A stretch of 61,984 nt of DNA from Selenomonadaceae bacterium (GCA_017549815.1 JAFYNH010000064.1:1-61984); one strand, 5' to 3'. Numbered from the stretch's first letter, positions 24,934 to 33,056 are shown. Numbers and translations are program-made. Notes: generated from the letters alone by a model not told the origin.

Positions 24934-25923
24934 TTACCTCTTAAGCGCGGGAGTATCTGCGGGCGCGTCGTAAAGTTTTTTAAGTTCGTCGTCGAGGCGC
25001 AACAATGTCAGCGAAAAGCCAGCCATTTCGATCGAAGTCATATAGTTGCCAACCATTGTATCATAGACTTTGACGCCCGCCGCCGCCAGATAATCTTGCA
25101 CGAAATTATTTATGATATAAAGTTCCATAAGCGGCGTTGCGCCCATGCCGTTGACAAGGACGACGACCTCTTGATTTTTATAATCAATGTCGGCAAGAAT
25201 TTTATCGAGGAGCGTTTTAGCAACTTCGTCGGCGGAGGCGATTTTGGCGCGATGAGTACCGGGCTCGCCGTGAATGCCAATGCCGATTTCCATTTCGTCT
25301 TCGGGCAATTCAAAGCCGGGTTTACCAGCGGCGGGAACTGTGCATGGAGAAATTGCCATACCCATTGTACGGACGTTGGCGATAACTTTTTCGGCGACGG
25401 CTTTAACTTCGGCAAGTGACGCGCCTTCTTCGGCTTTAGCACCCGCGATTTTATGAACAAGAACTGTGCCCGCGACGCCGCGACGACCCGTTGTATAAAG
25501 GCTGTCCTTAACTGCTACGTCGTCATTGACAACCACGTAATCGATTTTAAGTTCGTTGTCGACGGCGTTATCGATTGCCATTTCAAAGTTCATTACGTCG
25601 CCGGTATAATTTTTGACGATACAAAGAACGCCCGCTTCGGTCGCGACGGCTTGAATGCCCTCGAAAATTTTATCGGGCGTCGGCGAAGTGAAGACGGCTC
25701 CAGCAACCGCGCAGTCCAACATACCCTTTCCGATAAAGCCGCCGTGTGAAGGTTCATGCCCTGAGCCGCCACCGCTGACGAGTGCAACTTTATTTTCCTT
25801 TTTCTCTGCGCGGACGACGACATTACCGCATTCGAGTTTACGGAGTTTCTTCGGCGCGGATTTAACCAGCCCTAAAATCATTTGCTCTTCGACGGTCTCA
25901 ACCGAGTTAATCAGCTTTTTCAT
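24934..25923 (-). CDS. dhaK: Dihydroxyacetone kinase substrate-binding subunit
   Basis: A 329-residue DhaK. GGGSGHEPSHGGFIGKGM forms the dihydroxyacetone site, and IGIGIHGEPGT contains the histidine that binds the substrate as a hemiaminal. ATG 25923 is chosen because TTGGAGGG lies just upstream; a TTG at 25938 would lie on or before that site. First gene of the operon, with a promoter at 25958-25986. No dhaR or dhaS regulator is seen. The pathway feeds dihydroxyacetone into glycolysis using phosphoenolpyruvate through the PTS. Confidence 0.93.
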   Translation of the reverse strand: MKKLINSVETVEEQMILGLVKSAPKKLRKLECGNVVVRAEKKENKVALVSGGGSGHEPSHGGFIGKGMLDCAVAGAVFTSPTPDKIFEGIQAVATEAGVLCIVKNYTGDVMNFEMAIDNAVDNELKIDYVVVNDDVAVKDSLYTTGRRGVAGTVLVHKIAGAKAEEGASLAEVKAVAEKVIANVRTMGMAISPCTVPAAGKPGFELPEDEMEIGIGIHGEPGTHRAKIASADEVAKTLLDKILADIDYKNQEVVVLVNGMGATPLMELYIINNFVQDYLAAAGVKVYDTMVGNYMTSIEMAGFSLTLLRLDDELKKLYDAPADTPALKR

Positions 25924-25957
25924 ACAAATTCCCTCCAAAAATTAACTTTGCGGAAAA

Positions 25958-25986
25958 AATTTATCACAAAGCTTTTGGCGCGTCAA
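25958..25986 (-). promoter_or_regulatory. SigmaA promoter of dhaKLM
   Basis: Minus strand: TTGACG (25986-25981), 17-bp spacer, TAAATT (25963-25958). The -10 region TTGTGATAAATTTTT is nearly identical to that of the antitoxin promoter at 26405-26433. Confidence 0.65.
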
Positions 25987-25999
25987 TCGACAATTTACC

Positions 26000-26028
26000 T
26001 TGAAAAATTTATGGACGTATGGTAATAT
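26000..26028 (+). promoter_or_regulatory. SigmaA promoter of the small toxin gene
   Basis: TTGAAA (26000-26005), 17-bp spacer, TAATAT (26023-26028). The transcript would start about 50 nt before the toxin ATG and include a hairpin of CTCTCTT and AAGAGAG directly before the GGGGGTGATG site. Confidence 0.6.
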
Positions 26029-26083
26029 TTGCGCGGCAGGTTGAAGGTGCCGGCTCTCTTCTCGAAAGAGAGGGGGTGATGTC

Positions 26084-26161
26084 ATGGACAAATATGAATG
26101 GTTGATGCTCACGCTCAGCTTAATCCAAACAGTCTTGGCATTGCTCACGTACTTGAATTAA
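26084..26161 (+). CDS. Small hydrophobic holin-like toxin (type I TA)
   Basis: A 25-codon frame, MDKYEWLMLTLSLIQTV then LALLTYLN, preceded by AGAGGGGGTGATGTC. The layout, with a short polar start, a conserved 'E-x-L-M-L' like segment and one membrane helix, matches the putative holin-like toxins of type I toxin-antitoxin systems in Firmicutes (TxpA/BsrG/Lpt-like). A stem just upstream (CTCTCTT/AAGAGAG) could mask the ribosome-binding site. Downstream, a minus-strand transcript with its own promoter and terminator converges on this gene, as expected for an RNA antitoxin. Toxicity is inferred. Confidence 0.7.
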   Translation: MDKYEWLMLTLSLIQTVLALLTYLN

Positions 26162-26173
26162 AATTCGGGCACG

Positions 26174-26198
26174 AAAAAAGCCGTCTGCAACACGGCTT
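26174..26198 (-). terminator. Terminator of the putative antitoxin RNA
   Basis: On the minus strand AGCCGT and ACGGCT arms are followed by TTTTTT. The plus strand lacks a T tract after the stem, so it acts leftward. Confidence 0.65.
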
Positions 26199-26382
26199 CT
26201 AACTGATTAATCCACTATTAACGGGAAGGAGTCGTTACCGACAGCCTGCCACTAAATTTTTCCTTTAAAGCCTTCTGACTACGGCTCTAATCGATTAACA
26301 CGTTTTTACTAATCGGGAAGGTAGTCATTACTGACAACCTACTGCTAAAAGATTGTTTTCAATATGGCTCTTAATGCTTGAT
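26185..26382. repeat. Degenerate direct repeats in the toxin-antitoxin locus
   Basis: Two clear units and a third partial one share the order ACGGCTCTAA-x-CGATTAA ... ACGGGAAGG-x-GTC-x-TTAC-x-GACA-x-CCTGC. Units begin near 26188, 26277 and 26358. Confidence 0.6.
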
Positions 26383-26404
26383 GTTGTTCCTTTCAAGCAA
26401 GAAA

Positions 26405-26433
26405 AATTTATCACAAACAAGTTAAACTGTCAA
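26405..26433 (-). promoter_or_regulatory. SigmaA promoter of the putative antitoxin RNA
   Basis: Minus strand: perfect TTGACA (26433-26428), 17-bp spacer, TAAATT (26410-26405), with a TGTG extension before the -10. It overlaps the leader of the rightward radical SAM gene. Confidence 0.65.
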
Positions 26434-26454
26434 TCGATAAACGGAGTGATTCAG

Positions 26455-27114
26455 ATGATTATTTACGCGACGCATAATGGCGGGAAATATCTTCCACTCG
26501 CCGAGAGTTTGAAAATTGATTCAACGACGCCACGCGGTCTTTACGTGAATTTAACTAATCGTTGCAACTGCGATTGCGTCTTTTGCTTGCGACAAAAAAA
26601 ATCTATGGCAAAGGAATCAAGTCTTTGGTTGGAGCGCGAGCCGACTGTCGACGAAGTCAAAGCCGAGTTAGACGCCGCGTCTTGGCAAGTTATCAAGGAA
26701 GTAGTTTTTTGCGGATTTGGAGAGCCGACGATAAGACTTGTTGAGCTTGTGGAGCTTTTGACTTACGTAAAAAAAATTCGCCCGAATATGCCGACGCGCC
26801 TCAATACAAATGGCTTGGGCGAACTTTATAACGGGCGGGAAATTGCGGCGGACTTTGAAAACATTCTGGACACGGTATCAATTAGCCTCAATGCCGCGAC
26901 AGCCGAAAAATATTTCAGAATCACTCGCGCCGCCTACGGGATAAAATCTTTCGACGCAATGTTGACTTTCGCCGAGCATATGAAAAATTTCGTGCCGTAT
27001 GTCGTCTTAACTGTCGTCGATAAAGTTACGCCGCCCGACGAAATTATTGCCTGTCAAAAAATTTGCGACGAACGCGGCTTAACGTTGCGCATCCGCCCTT
27101 ACGAGGACAGCTGA
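26455..27114 (+). CDS. Radical SAM protein, TatD-associated type
   Basis: About 219 residues. The 4Fe-4S motif CNCDCVFCLR near residue 36 follows GLYVNLTNR and is a variant CxxxCxxC arrangement; the downstream GFGEPTIR matches the SAM-binding 'G-G-E-P' motif. The short length, N-terminus IYATHNGGKYL and ending IRPYEDS fit the TatD-family-associated radical SAM group. No tatD is next to it here. The ATG at 26455 follows GGAGTGA and is preferred over an unsupported start at 26353. Its 3' end overlaps that of the convergent U32 gene by 16 bp. The reaction is unknown. Confidence 0.75.
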   Translation: MIIYATHNGGKYLPLAESLKIDSTTPRGLYVNLTNRCNCDCVFCLRQKKSMAKESSLWLEREPTVDEVKAELDAASWQVIKEVVFCGFGEPTIRLVELVELLTYVKKIRPNMPTRLNTNGLGELYNGREIAADFENILDTVSISLNAATAEKYFRITRAAYGIKSFDAMLTFAEHMKNFVPYVVLTVVDKVTPPDEIIACQKICDERGLTLRIRPYEDS

Positions 27115-29012
27115 ATCGAATTTTTACTTTGCTTGAAACGGTAAATTCCCGCCCCAAGTTTCCTCTGACCACTGACCACTTTCCACTTATCACTTAACTT
27201 GCCGTCTAAGGCGTCGCGATAAAGTTTGACAACCTGCGCGGTCTGTTCAGGCGAATAATTCTGCGCCTCGATACGCAATGACGCCGCTCCTAAAAATTTT
27301 TCGACGTAGGGCAACATACATAAATCTTTGCCGAAGAAAATATGCCAACGCTTGAATTGGTCGACGCGCAAAGAATGAATTTCGCCCGCCTCGTCCTCAA
27401 GCGCGTAATGACGATTTAATTTATCGGGCGTCGCGAATTCGTCATAATCGGGCAGATAAAGTTTGGCAATGTCATGGTCGGAAATCATCGACTCAATCGC
27501 GCCGTGAACAATAATTTCAATCGGCAACGGAGAATTTTCAACGACGCTCCGAACCTGCGCGAAACTCAATTCAAGAGACGCAGTCGCCTGTACAACGCCC
27601 AAATTTTTAAGGAAATCGGCGGCAACGGGATTAAATATGTTAAACGAAACGTCGGCATAAATCGGCGCGTCCGTCAACGTCTTAATCGAATTCAACGTGC
27701 CCAAATTCCCGACCATAACGCCGTCAATTCCCAATTCCCAATTCCTGATTCCTATTTCCTCTTTAAACGTTCTGGGCGTAGCCAAAATAATTTTCTTTCC
27801 TGCCGCGTGAGCAAGCTCGGCGGCTTTTTTTATTTCAGAAATAGTGAACGGCTTAAGCGGCTTAAAAACTTCACCGCCGATATAAATAACGTCCGCGCCA
27901 TTTTTAATTGCCGCCTCTGCACTTTCCAAAGCGGAAACACGTACAGATAATTTCGGCTTTTTATTTGAAGTTTTAATCGCTCGTTCTTCTGCGAAAATAT
28001 TTTTAACAGCGTCGTCGTCAAAACTCGGCTCGACAACTGCGCGGCTGAAAATTTTAGGCTCGCGTTCGCCCGTAATGCCAATATCTTTAATCGTCGGCTT
28101 GCCAAATGCAAATGTCGTAGTAAAATCGCGCACCCGATTTTTATAAAGCTCGGCAAAACGTTCTTCATTGACAACATAGCCCGTCGGGTCGGCAAGGTAA
28201 GAATCAATTTCTTGGCGATAAGTCGACACCAAGCGGCGAACAAATTCGGGCGGTCTCATACGTCCTTCAATCTTAAAACTTACGACGCCTGCTTGAATCA
28301 GTTCCGGAATATTTCTGAACATGCACATATCATTAAGGGCTAGCTTATAGGAAAAATCGTTGAGAGTTTCGCCCGTCGTCTCGTCGATAAGTTTGTAAGT
28401 CCAGCGACAAGGTTTCATGCAACGCCCGCGATTTCCGCTCTGTCCGAAAACTACGCCCGAATGAATGCATTGCCCCGACTCCGCAAAGCACATGTCGCCA
28501 TGCATAAAATATTCAACTTCAATGCCCGTTTTCTCCTTAAGCAACGCGACTTCCGTCAAAGTCAATTCGCGCCCGACGACTACGCGAGTTATCCCGAACT
28601 TTTTAAGCAGTTCAATCGTTTGGAAATTGTGCGTGTTCATCATAACTGAAGCGTGCATAGGAATTTTTATGCCGAGCTTGCGGACAAGATTTATAACCGC
28701 CAAGTCTTGTACCAAAATCGAATCGGGCTGAATTTCGTTGAGATAAGCCAGATATTTTTCGAGCGGCGCAATTTCTTCCGCGCTTATTAAATTATTCAGC
28801 GTGATATAAATTTTAACGCCGCGTTCGTGAGCGAATTCAATAGCCGCTTTGAGTTGCGCGTCATCAAAATTAAAATCAGAACGATGAACGCGCATATTAA
28901 AAGCCTTGCCACCCAGATAAACAGCGTCCGCGCCCGCCTCAATCGCCGCAACGAGTGATTCCCATTGTCCGGCGGGTGCCAAAAGTTCAACCGATTTTCT
29001 ATTTAAAGTCAT
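27099..29012 (-). CDS. Peptidase U32 family protein with repeat-derived insertions
   Basis: A 637-residue U32 protein. The U32 signature is visible as EYFMHGDMCFAESGQC, followed by GNRGRCMKPCRW; these cysteines may hold an Fe-S cluster as in RlhA/TrhP relatives that act in RNA hydroxylation. A second TIM-like half follows (about 350-560). Two segments are coded by heptad arrays: IGIRNWELGIDG (near 27725-27760), where the family would be expected to run straight on, and DKWKVVSGQRKLG near the C-terminus (27158-27199). Both keep frame. ATG 29012. The GT41 gene ends just upstream. Protease versus RNA-hydroxylation role cannot be decided here. Confidence 0.85.
   Translation of the reverse strand: MTLNRKSVELLAPAGQWESLVAAIEAGADAVYLGGKAFNMRVHRSDFNFDDAQLKAAIEFAHERGVKIYITLNNLISAEEIAPLEKYLAYLNEIQPDSILVQDLAVINLVRKLGIKIPMHASVMMNTHNFQTIELLKKFGITRVVVGRELTLTEVALLKEKTGIEVEYFMHGDMCFAESGQCIHSGVVFGQSGNRGRCMKPCRWTYKLIDETTGETLNDFSYKLALNDMCMFRNIPELIQAGVVSFKIEGRMRPPEFVRRLVSTYRQEIDSYLADPTGYVVNEERFAELYKNRVRDFTTTFAFGKPTIKDIGITGEREPKIFSRAVVEPSFDDDAVKNIFAEERAIKTSNKKPKLSVRVSALESAEAAIKNGADVIYIGGEVFKPLKPFTISEIKKAAELAHAAGKKIILATPRTFKEEIGIRNWELGIDGVMVGNLGTLNSIKTLTDAPIYADVSFNIFNPVAADFLKNLGVVQATASLELSFAQVRSVVENSPLPIEIIVHGAIESMISDHDIAKLYLPDYDEFATPDKLNRHYALEDEAGEIHSLRVDQFKRWHIFFGKDLCMLPYVEKFLGAASLRIEAQNYSPEQTAQVVKLYRDALDGKLSDKWKVVSGQRKLGAGIYRFKQSKNSIQLSS
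27158..27199. repeat. Heptad repeat array inside the U32 gene, TGACCAC class
   Basis: TGACCAC, TGACCAC, TTTCCAC, TTATCAC, TTAAC in tandem; in frame near the C-terminus of the U32 protein. The same class forms the array at 58583-58668. Confidence 0.75.
27725..27760. repeat. Heptad repeat array inside the U32 gene, AATTCCC class
   Basis: AATTCCC, AATTCCC, AATTCCT, GATTCCT, ATTTCCT in tandem, read in frame as an IRNWELGI-type peptide on the minus strand. Confidence 0.8.
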
Positions 29013-29025
29013 GACATGTCTCCTT

Positions 29026-30819
29026 TTATTTTCCGCAGAAATTTTTCCAAACTTCCCGATAAATTTTTTCCAGCTCGCGAATATATTTTCCAGAATTCAT
29101 AAGCGCAGAATCCCGTATGTGCTCACGAAGTCCGACGTGATAAGCCGAAACCAATTCTTTGCGTCGCGAAAGCTGAACGGCTTTATTAACGTAATCCATT
29201 GGGTTATGCGCGATAAGCTCTGACAAATCGGCGGCATTTAAAATCGACGCGGTGAATCGCGAGCCGTGATTTTTTCCGCGAAGAGTAATGACGGGGACGC
29301 CCATATAAAGAGCCTCACAAGTGGTAGTGCCGCCCGTGTAGGGAAAAGTGTCAAGTGCAACGTCAATTTCGCGGTATTGTTCAAGATAGTCGGGACTGTA
29401 AGGACGCAATTCAATTCTGTCGAGCGGGAAACTCATCTTGAACAATTTTTCTTTAACAAGCTCCTTGCCTTCGTCAAGACTGCAAATTTTATTCTTAAGA
29501 ATAAGACGAGAATTAGGGACGCGCTCCAAAATCGCCCGCCACAAGTAAAGAAGTTCGTCATTAATCTTGGCGAAGTTGTTAAAGCTACCAAACGTCATAA
29601 AATAATTTTTCTGAATGGGCGCATCAAGTTTAGGTTCGGGCATTTCACGAATCAAGCCGGGCGCGTAGCATAAATTGCACGGGTTGACGCGCAGAATTTT
29701 TTCGGTAAAACTGGTCGGCATATTTTCGGGCGAGCAAATTTTATCGGACAAAAAATAATCGACGGTATCAAGTCCTGTGGTTGACGTGTAGCCAATGCCG
29801 CAAATTTGCACGGGCGCGGGCTTATAAGCTAGAATTGGTAGGCAACTGTCCTGCGAATGCCCCGATAAATCAATAAGAATATCAACGTTATCTTCGGCGA
29901 TGATATTTGCCGCAACCGACGGAGCCTTACCGATTAAATCGCGCCAGCCGACATTAAAATTTTTAAGCTTAACGGTGACGGAATCTTTTCTGCCAGTGAA
30001 GTAGCAAGTGACGGAGAAATTTTCAGCGTCGTAATTTTGCAGGAGCGGCGGGATAAAATTAGCAACGGCATGTTCGCGGAAGTCGGGCGAAATATAACCG
30101 ACGTGAATTTTTTTATCGGCGTCGAAATTTTTCTTGTCGTGAACAAAGGGCGTTACGTCTTCAAAAAAGGAATTGTATTTCTGCGCGAGTTCTTTAGTTT
30201 GTGTTTGCGAGGAGTCGCGATAATTTCTAAGGAATAAATGTTTGGAATAAAGCTCCGCCGCAAGTTCGTTGTTATCAGTTAGGGAGCTTGCCTCAAAAAG
30301 AGCTTGAGCCGCCCGCGCAGGTTCGCCCGTTAAATAAAGTCCGTTTGAACTCCAAGTTAAAGCTTTGAATAAAAGAGAGCGGGCGATAAAAATTCTCTTG
30401 TCGATTTGCCGCTCAAAAGTTTCGTCGTCGAGAGTTCTTTTGCGACGATTGAACGCGAATTTGTGATTATGTTCCTGAAGATTTGCCCGCAGATTTTTCA
30501 ATTCGGTACGAGCGTCGGTTATCACGTCTTCCAGAATATTCAGCTGAGCTTTGAGCATAAAATTTTTGATAGCGACGCCGCCCGTAACGAGCCGCCCGCG
30601 CAGATGATTGGGTTCGACGGCAAGGGCGTATTGTGCGAAGGATTCAGCCTCCTGCAGATTTCCGAGATAGAGCGACGCCTCCGCCATGAGTGCTAATCCT
30701 TCAGCGGAATTCTTATCGATGTCGAAAATTTCACGAGCAACGGTACGCATTGACTGCGGATCGCCGTCCTGTGAAAATTTTTCTGCCGGCAATACCCAAT
30801 CTAAAATTTTGTCGTCCAC
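29026..30819 (-). CDS. TPR-containing GT41 (O-GlcNAc transferase-like) glycosyltransferase
   Basis: About 597 residues. N-terminal TPR-like helices (EGLALMAEASLYLGNLQEA; FAQYALAVEPNHL) precede a GT41 catalytic region: HVGYISPDFREHAVANF near 220, then DILIDLSGHSQDSCLPILA, PAPVQICGIGYTSTTGLD, and the nucleotide-sugar site FPYTGGTTTCEALYMGVPV with GSRFTASIL. The family attaches sugars to Ser/Thr of proteins. GTG 30819 is preferred because GGAGGG lies 5 nt before it; the frame's TTG at 30840 lacks a site. It lies next to three flagellin genes and a prepilin, so flagellin glycosylation is a reasonable inference. Confidence 0.85.
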   Translation of the reverse strand: MDDKILDWVLPAEKFSQDGDPQSMRTVAREIFDIDKNSAEGLALMAEASLYLGNLQEAESFAQYALAVEPNHLRGRLVTGGVAIKNFMLKAQLNILEDVITDARTELKNLRANLQEHNHKFAFNRRKRTLDDETFERQIDKRIFIARSLLFKALTWSSNGLYLTGEPARAAQALFEASSLTDNNELAAELYSKHLFLRNYRDSSQTQTKELAQKYNSFFEDVTPFVHDKKNFDADKKIHVGYISPDFREHAVANFIPPLLQNYDAENFSVTCYFTGRKDSVTVKLKNFNVGWRDLIGKAPSVAANIIAEDNVDILIDLSGHSQDSCLPILAYKPAPVQICGIGYTSTTGLDTVDYFLSDKICSPENMPTSFTEKILRVNPCNLCYAPGLIREMPEPKLDAPIQKNYFMTFGSFNNFAKINDELLYLWRAILERVPNSRLILKNKICSLDEGKELVKEKLFKMSFPLDRIELRPYSPDYLEQYREIDVALDTFPYTGGTTTCEALYMGVPVITLRGKNHGSRFTASILNAADLSELIAHNPMDYVNKAVQLSRRKELVSAYHVGLREHIRDSALMNSGKYIRELEKIYREVWKNFCGK

Positions 30820-30889
30820 GAAATCCCTCCAGCGTGACAAATAATTTTAATCATAATAAACTAAACGCTCCGAAATGACAACAGAAAAA

Positions 30890-30923
30890 ATAGGGGCTAG
30901 GGTTTAGGGACTGGGGACTAGAG
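30890..30923. repeat. Short heptad array, TAGGGAC class
   Basis: TAGGGGC, TAGGGTT, TAGGGAC, TGGGGAC, TAG upstream of the GT41 gene and before the prepilin promoter. Confidence 0.75.
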
Positions 30924-30978
30924 AAATAAAAGTTATCAAAGATTCAATCGAAGATACGTTGACGGCTGAAAAAAATTC

Positions 30979-31007
30979 TTGTCACCACATAAACTTTATC
31001 TTAAAAT
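30979..31007 (+). promoter_or_regulatory. Likely sigmaA promoter of the prepilin gene
   Basis: TTGTCA (30979-30984), 17-bp spacer, TAAAAT (31002-31007), about 27 bp before the ATG at 31034. Confidence 0.6.
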
Positions 31008-31033
31008 AAGCAAAAACTAAAGGAGCGATTTAG

Positions 31034-31444
31034 ATGAATCAACGAGGCTTTGCAACATTGGAAGTCATCTTAATGGTAATGGTCATCGGGATTTTGGCGT
31101 CGGTAGCCGTGCCGCGTTTCACTTCCGTCACTGCCGCAGCCAATTCCGCAAAAATTCAAGCTGACCTTTCAACCATTGACGCGGCTATTGCGGTTTATTA
31201 TATGGAAGGTGGTAAAGCAGATGGACTTTCTAAAATCGCTGACTTGAATGGCTATCTTAACGATGCCGCCAAAATCAAGCCACCGACAGGTAAAGCTTAT
31301 GTCAAAGGAACAGATGAAACAATTACAGAATTAACAATCCCAAGCGATTACGAATTTAATACCGACAAAACTCGAGCAGTTTTAAAAATCGACTCGACTG
31401 AATATACTGCTGGAGATTTTACCACGAAAAAGTCCACAACTTGA
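31034..31444 (+). CDS. Type IV prepilin / major pseudopilin-like protein
   Basis: A 136-residue class III signal protein. MNQRG is followed by FATLEVILMVMVIGILASVA: prepilin peptidase would cut after the glycine, leaving Phe1 and the required Glu5. The helix continues into a small soluble domain without a cysteine pair. The 'A-V-P-R-F' after the helix is typical of PilA/GspG. ATG 31034 with AAAGGAGCG. No pilus assembly genes (pilB, pilC, pilD, pilQ) are near; it stands alone between the GT41 and flagellin genes. It could be a pilus subunit or a competence/secretion pseudopilin. Confidence 0.85.
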   Translation: MNQRGFATLEVILMVMVIGILASVAVPRFTSVTAAANSAKIQADLSTIDAAIAVYYMEGGKADGLSKIADLNGYLNDAAKIKPPTGKAYVKGTDETITELTIPSDYEFNTDKTRAVLKIDSTEYTAGDFTTKKSTT

Positions 31445-31490
31445 TTGAAAAGTTTTCGGCTAAACAACATGCCGTTTCAGTTAAAATTTA

Positions 31491-31519
31491 TTGACGCCCC
31501 AAAAGTTTTTTGATAGAAT
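31491..31519 (+). promoter_or_regulatory. SigmaA promoter of flagellin gene 1
   Basis: TTGACG (31491-31496), 17-bp spacer, TAGAAT (31514-31519). A weaker sigma28-like TAAT-N15-AACGATAA lies at 31553-31579. Confidence 0.65.
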
Positions 31520-31525
31520 TCGCGC

Positions 31526-31754
31526 TGGGAAAAAATTTTTTTCTGGAAAGCTTAATGATTTCAAGTTGATAAACGATAAGATTTTCAAAGAGACAATAAA
31601 CGAGCTTCAAAGATGCAACACTCGTTACGCGTGCGAGGCGCAGTCTTCCGGCGACGGTCGGGGACAGGCAAATTTGAACCGTTTGTTTGGCGGCGGAAAG
31701 GAAACCGTCGACTAAGGAAAAATTTTTCTAGGAAAGATCAAGGAGGAAATAACC
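31526..31754 (+). promoter_or_regulatory. Structured leader RNA of flagellin gene 1
   Basis: About 230 nt of untranslated leader. An 18-nt block (31619-31636) is identical to the leader of flagellin gene 3, as is a GTTTGTTTG-x-CGGCGGAAAGG segment. Two exclusive pairings are possible: local GGCGG (31689-31693) with CCGTC (31705-31709), loop containing GGAAAGGAAA; or distal CGACGGT (31652-31658) with ACCGTCG (31704-31710). Further GGA motifs (31716, 31731) precede the AGGAGGA site. This suggests control of translation or stability, possibly by CsrA. Confidence 0.55.
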
Positions 31755-33056
31755 ATGCCAATGGTAGTAAAGAACAACATGAGTGCGGTTCGTACGCTTA
31801 ATACTTTGAATCAAAACAGCACTGCACTCCAAAAAAGCTTGACGAAAGTCGCAAGCGGTATGAAAATCAATGGTGCCCAAGATGATGCTGCTGGTTACGC
31901 AATTTCTGAGCGTATGCGCGTACGTATCCGCTCGCTCGATCAAGCAAATCAGAACAGCCAGAACGACTCCGCTTTGATGAAAACCGCTGAAGGCGCAGTC
32001 GCAAATACAATCGAAATTTTGAAGGCTCTCAAAGAGAAAGCCATTAACTCCGCCAACGATTCTAACACTGACGAAGATCGCCAGACGATTCAGAAAGAAG
32101 TCGACCAGTTCATCGACCAAATCGACGATAACGCCCTCGTTCAATTCAACGGCAAATATCTCGTTGACGGCTCGAAAAACAATGTCGTCTCCTCTTCCAA
32201 AACTATCCTTCTCAACCAGAGTTTGGCAACCGATACGCAAGTGGGTTCTGGTTTAACAGCTCTCAATAACCGCGCAGGCGATGCCCTCGAAATTCAATCT
32301 ACTGATAAGTATACCGTTTCTTGGGTTGCTAACGGCGTAACTTCGACGACTAGCGGAACGGTAGGCACAGATGTCCTTTTACAAAGTCTCTTGGGCTTTG
32401 GAGGTACTTTTACGCAACAAACAACTGCTGATGCTTCTGCTATCGGTACCGACAAATTTAACGTTGAAGTCTATACGCCCGATAAATCCTCTGGCATTGC
32501 GCTCGTAGCCAGTACGGCTGGTGTAACTCAACAGATTTCTGGTTTCACAATTAGCATTACTGATTCGGACGGCAATGTCAAGAAAGCAGCCAATGCCGCT
32601 CTCGACCAATTCAAGCAGTATCAACGTGCCGAAAACGAAACTGGCGATAAAGCTTTGACTTTCCATGTTGGTTCGGAAGCTAACGTTGCAATTAAGGTTG
32701 GTATCGGCGATATGCGCGCTGAGGCTCTCGGTCTTAAAGGTACCACTGGCGAAAGAGTCAGCGTCACTACGAAAGAAAACGCTAATGCGGCGATTAACGT
32801 CATTGAAAATGCTCTCGCAAAAGCACTTGATCAGCAAACCACTATTGGTGCTATCGAAGCTCGTCTCGAATACACCAGTGCTAACCTCACGACTTCTAGC
32901 GAGAACGTCCAAGCGTCTGAGTCCACGATTCGTGATGCTGATATGGCGAAAGAAATGACCAACTACACGAAGAATAATGTCCTCTTGCAGTCGGCTCAAG
33001 CCATGCTTGCTCAAGCTAATCAGAACTCCAGCGCAGTACTCAGCTTGCTCCAGTAA
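31755..33056 (+). CDS. Flagellin 1
   Basis: A 433-residue flagellin, the filament subunit, exported by the flagellar type III system. N-terminal D0/D1 (VVKNNMSAVRTLNTLNQN; KVASGMKINGAQDDAAGYA; ISERMRVRIRSLDQANQN) and C-terminal D1/D0 (IRDADMAKEMTNYTKNNVLL; AMLAQANQNSSAVLSLLQ) are complete. The central domain (about 150-300) is shared almost unchanged with flagellin 2. ATG 31755 with AAGGAGGAAAT. Followed by a terminator. The neighbouring GT41 enzyme may glycosylate its Ser/Thr-rich centre. Confidence 0.95.
   Translation: MPMVVKNNMSAVRTLNTLNQNSTALQKSLTKVASGMKINGAQDDAAGYAISERMRVRIRSLDQANQNSQNDSALMKTAEGAVANTIEILKALKEKAINSANDSNTDEDRQTIQKEVDQFIDQIDDNALVQFNGKYLVDGSKNNVVSSSKTILLNQSLATDTQVGSGLTALNNRAGDALEIQSTDKYTVSWVANGVTSTTSGTVGTDVLLQSLLGFGGTFTQQTTADASAIGTDKFNVEVYTPDKSSGIALVASTAGVTQQISGFTISITDSDGNVKKAANAALDQFKQYQRAENETGDKALTFHVGSEANVAIKVGIGDMRAEALGLKGTTGERVSVTTKENANAAINVIENALAKALDQQTTIGAIEARLEYTSANLTTSSENVQASESTIRDADMAKEMTNYTKNNVLLQSAQAMLAQANQNSSAVLSLLQ

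Larger units (their letters stand above)
26174..26398 (-). ncRNA. Putative RNA antitoxin converging on the toxin gene
   Basis: A minus-strand unit bounded by a promoter at 26405-26433 and a terminator at 26174-26198, giving about 225 nt with no coding potential. It would base-pair with the toxin mRNA 3' region. It contains about three direct repeats of 80-90 bp spacing, each starting near an ACGGCT or TGGCTC block on the plus strand (26190, 26280, 26362). The layout resembles txpA/RatA and bsrG/SR4; no transcript evidence is available. Confidence 0.5.

Noticed and set aside
31553-31579. Sigma28 promoter for flagellin gene 1
   Set aside because: TAAT-N15-AACGATAA matches only partly, and a better sigmaA promoter with 17-bp spacing lies just upstream. 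Kept as a possible secondary start only.
31619-31710. c-di-GMP riboswitch in the flagellin leaders
   Set aside because: The GEMM core motifs (GGGCAAACC with a GNRA loop and tetraloop receptor) are not present, nor is a c-di-GMP-II pattern.
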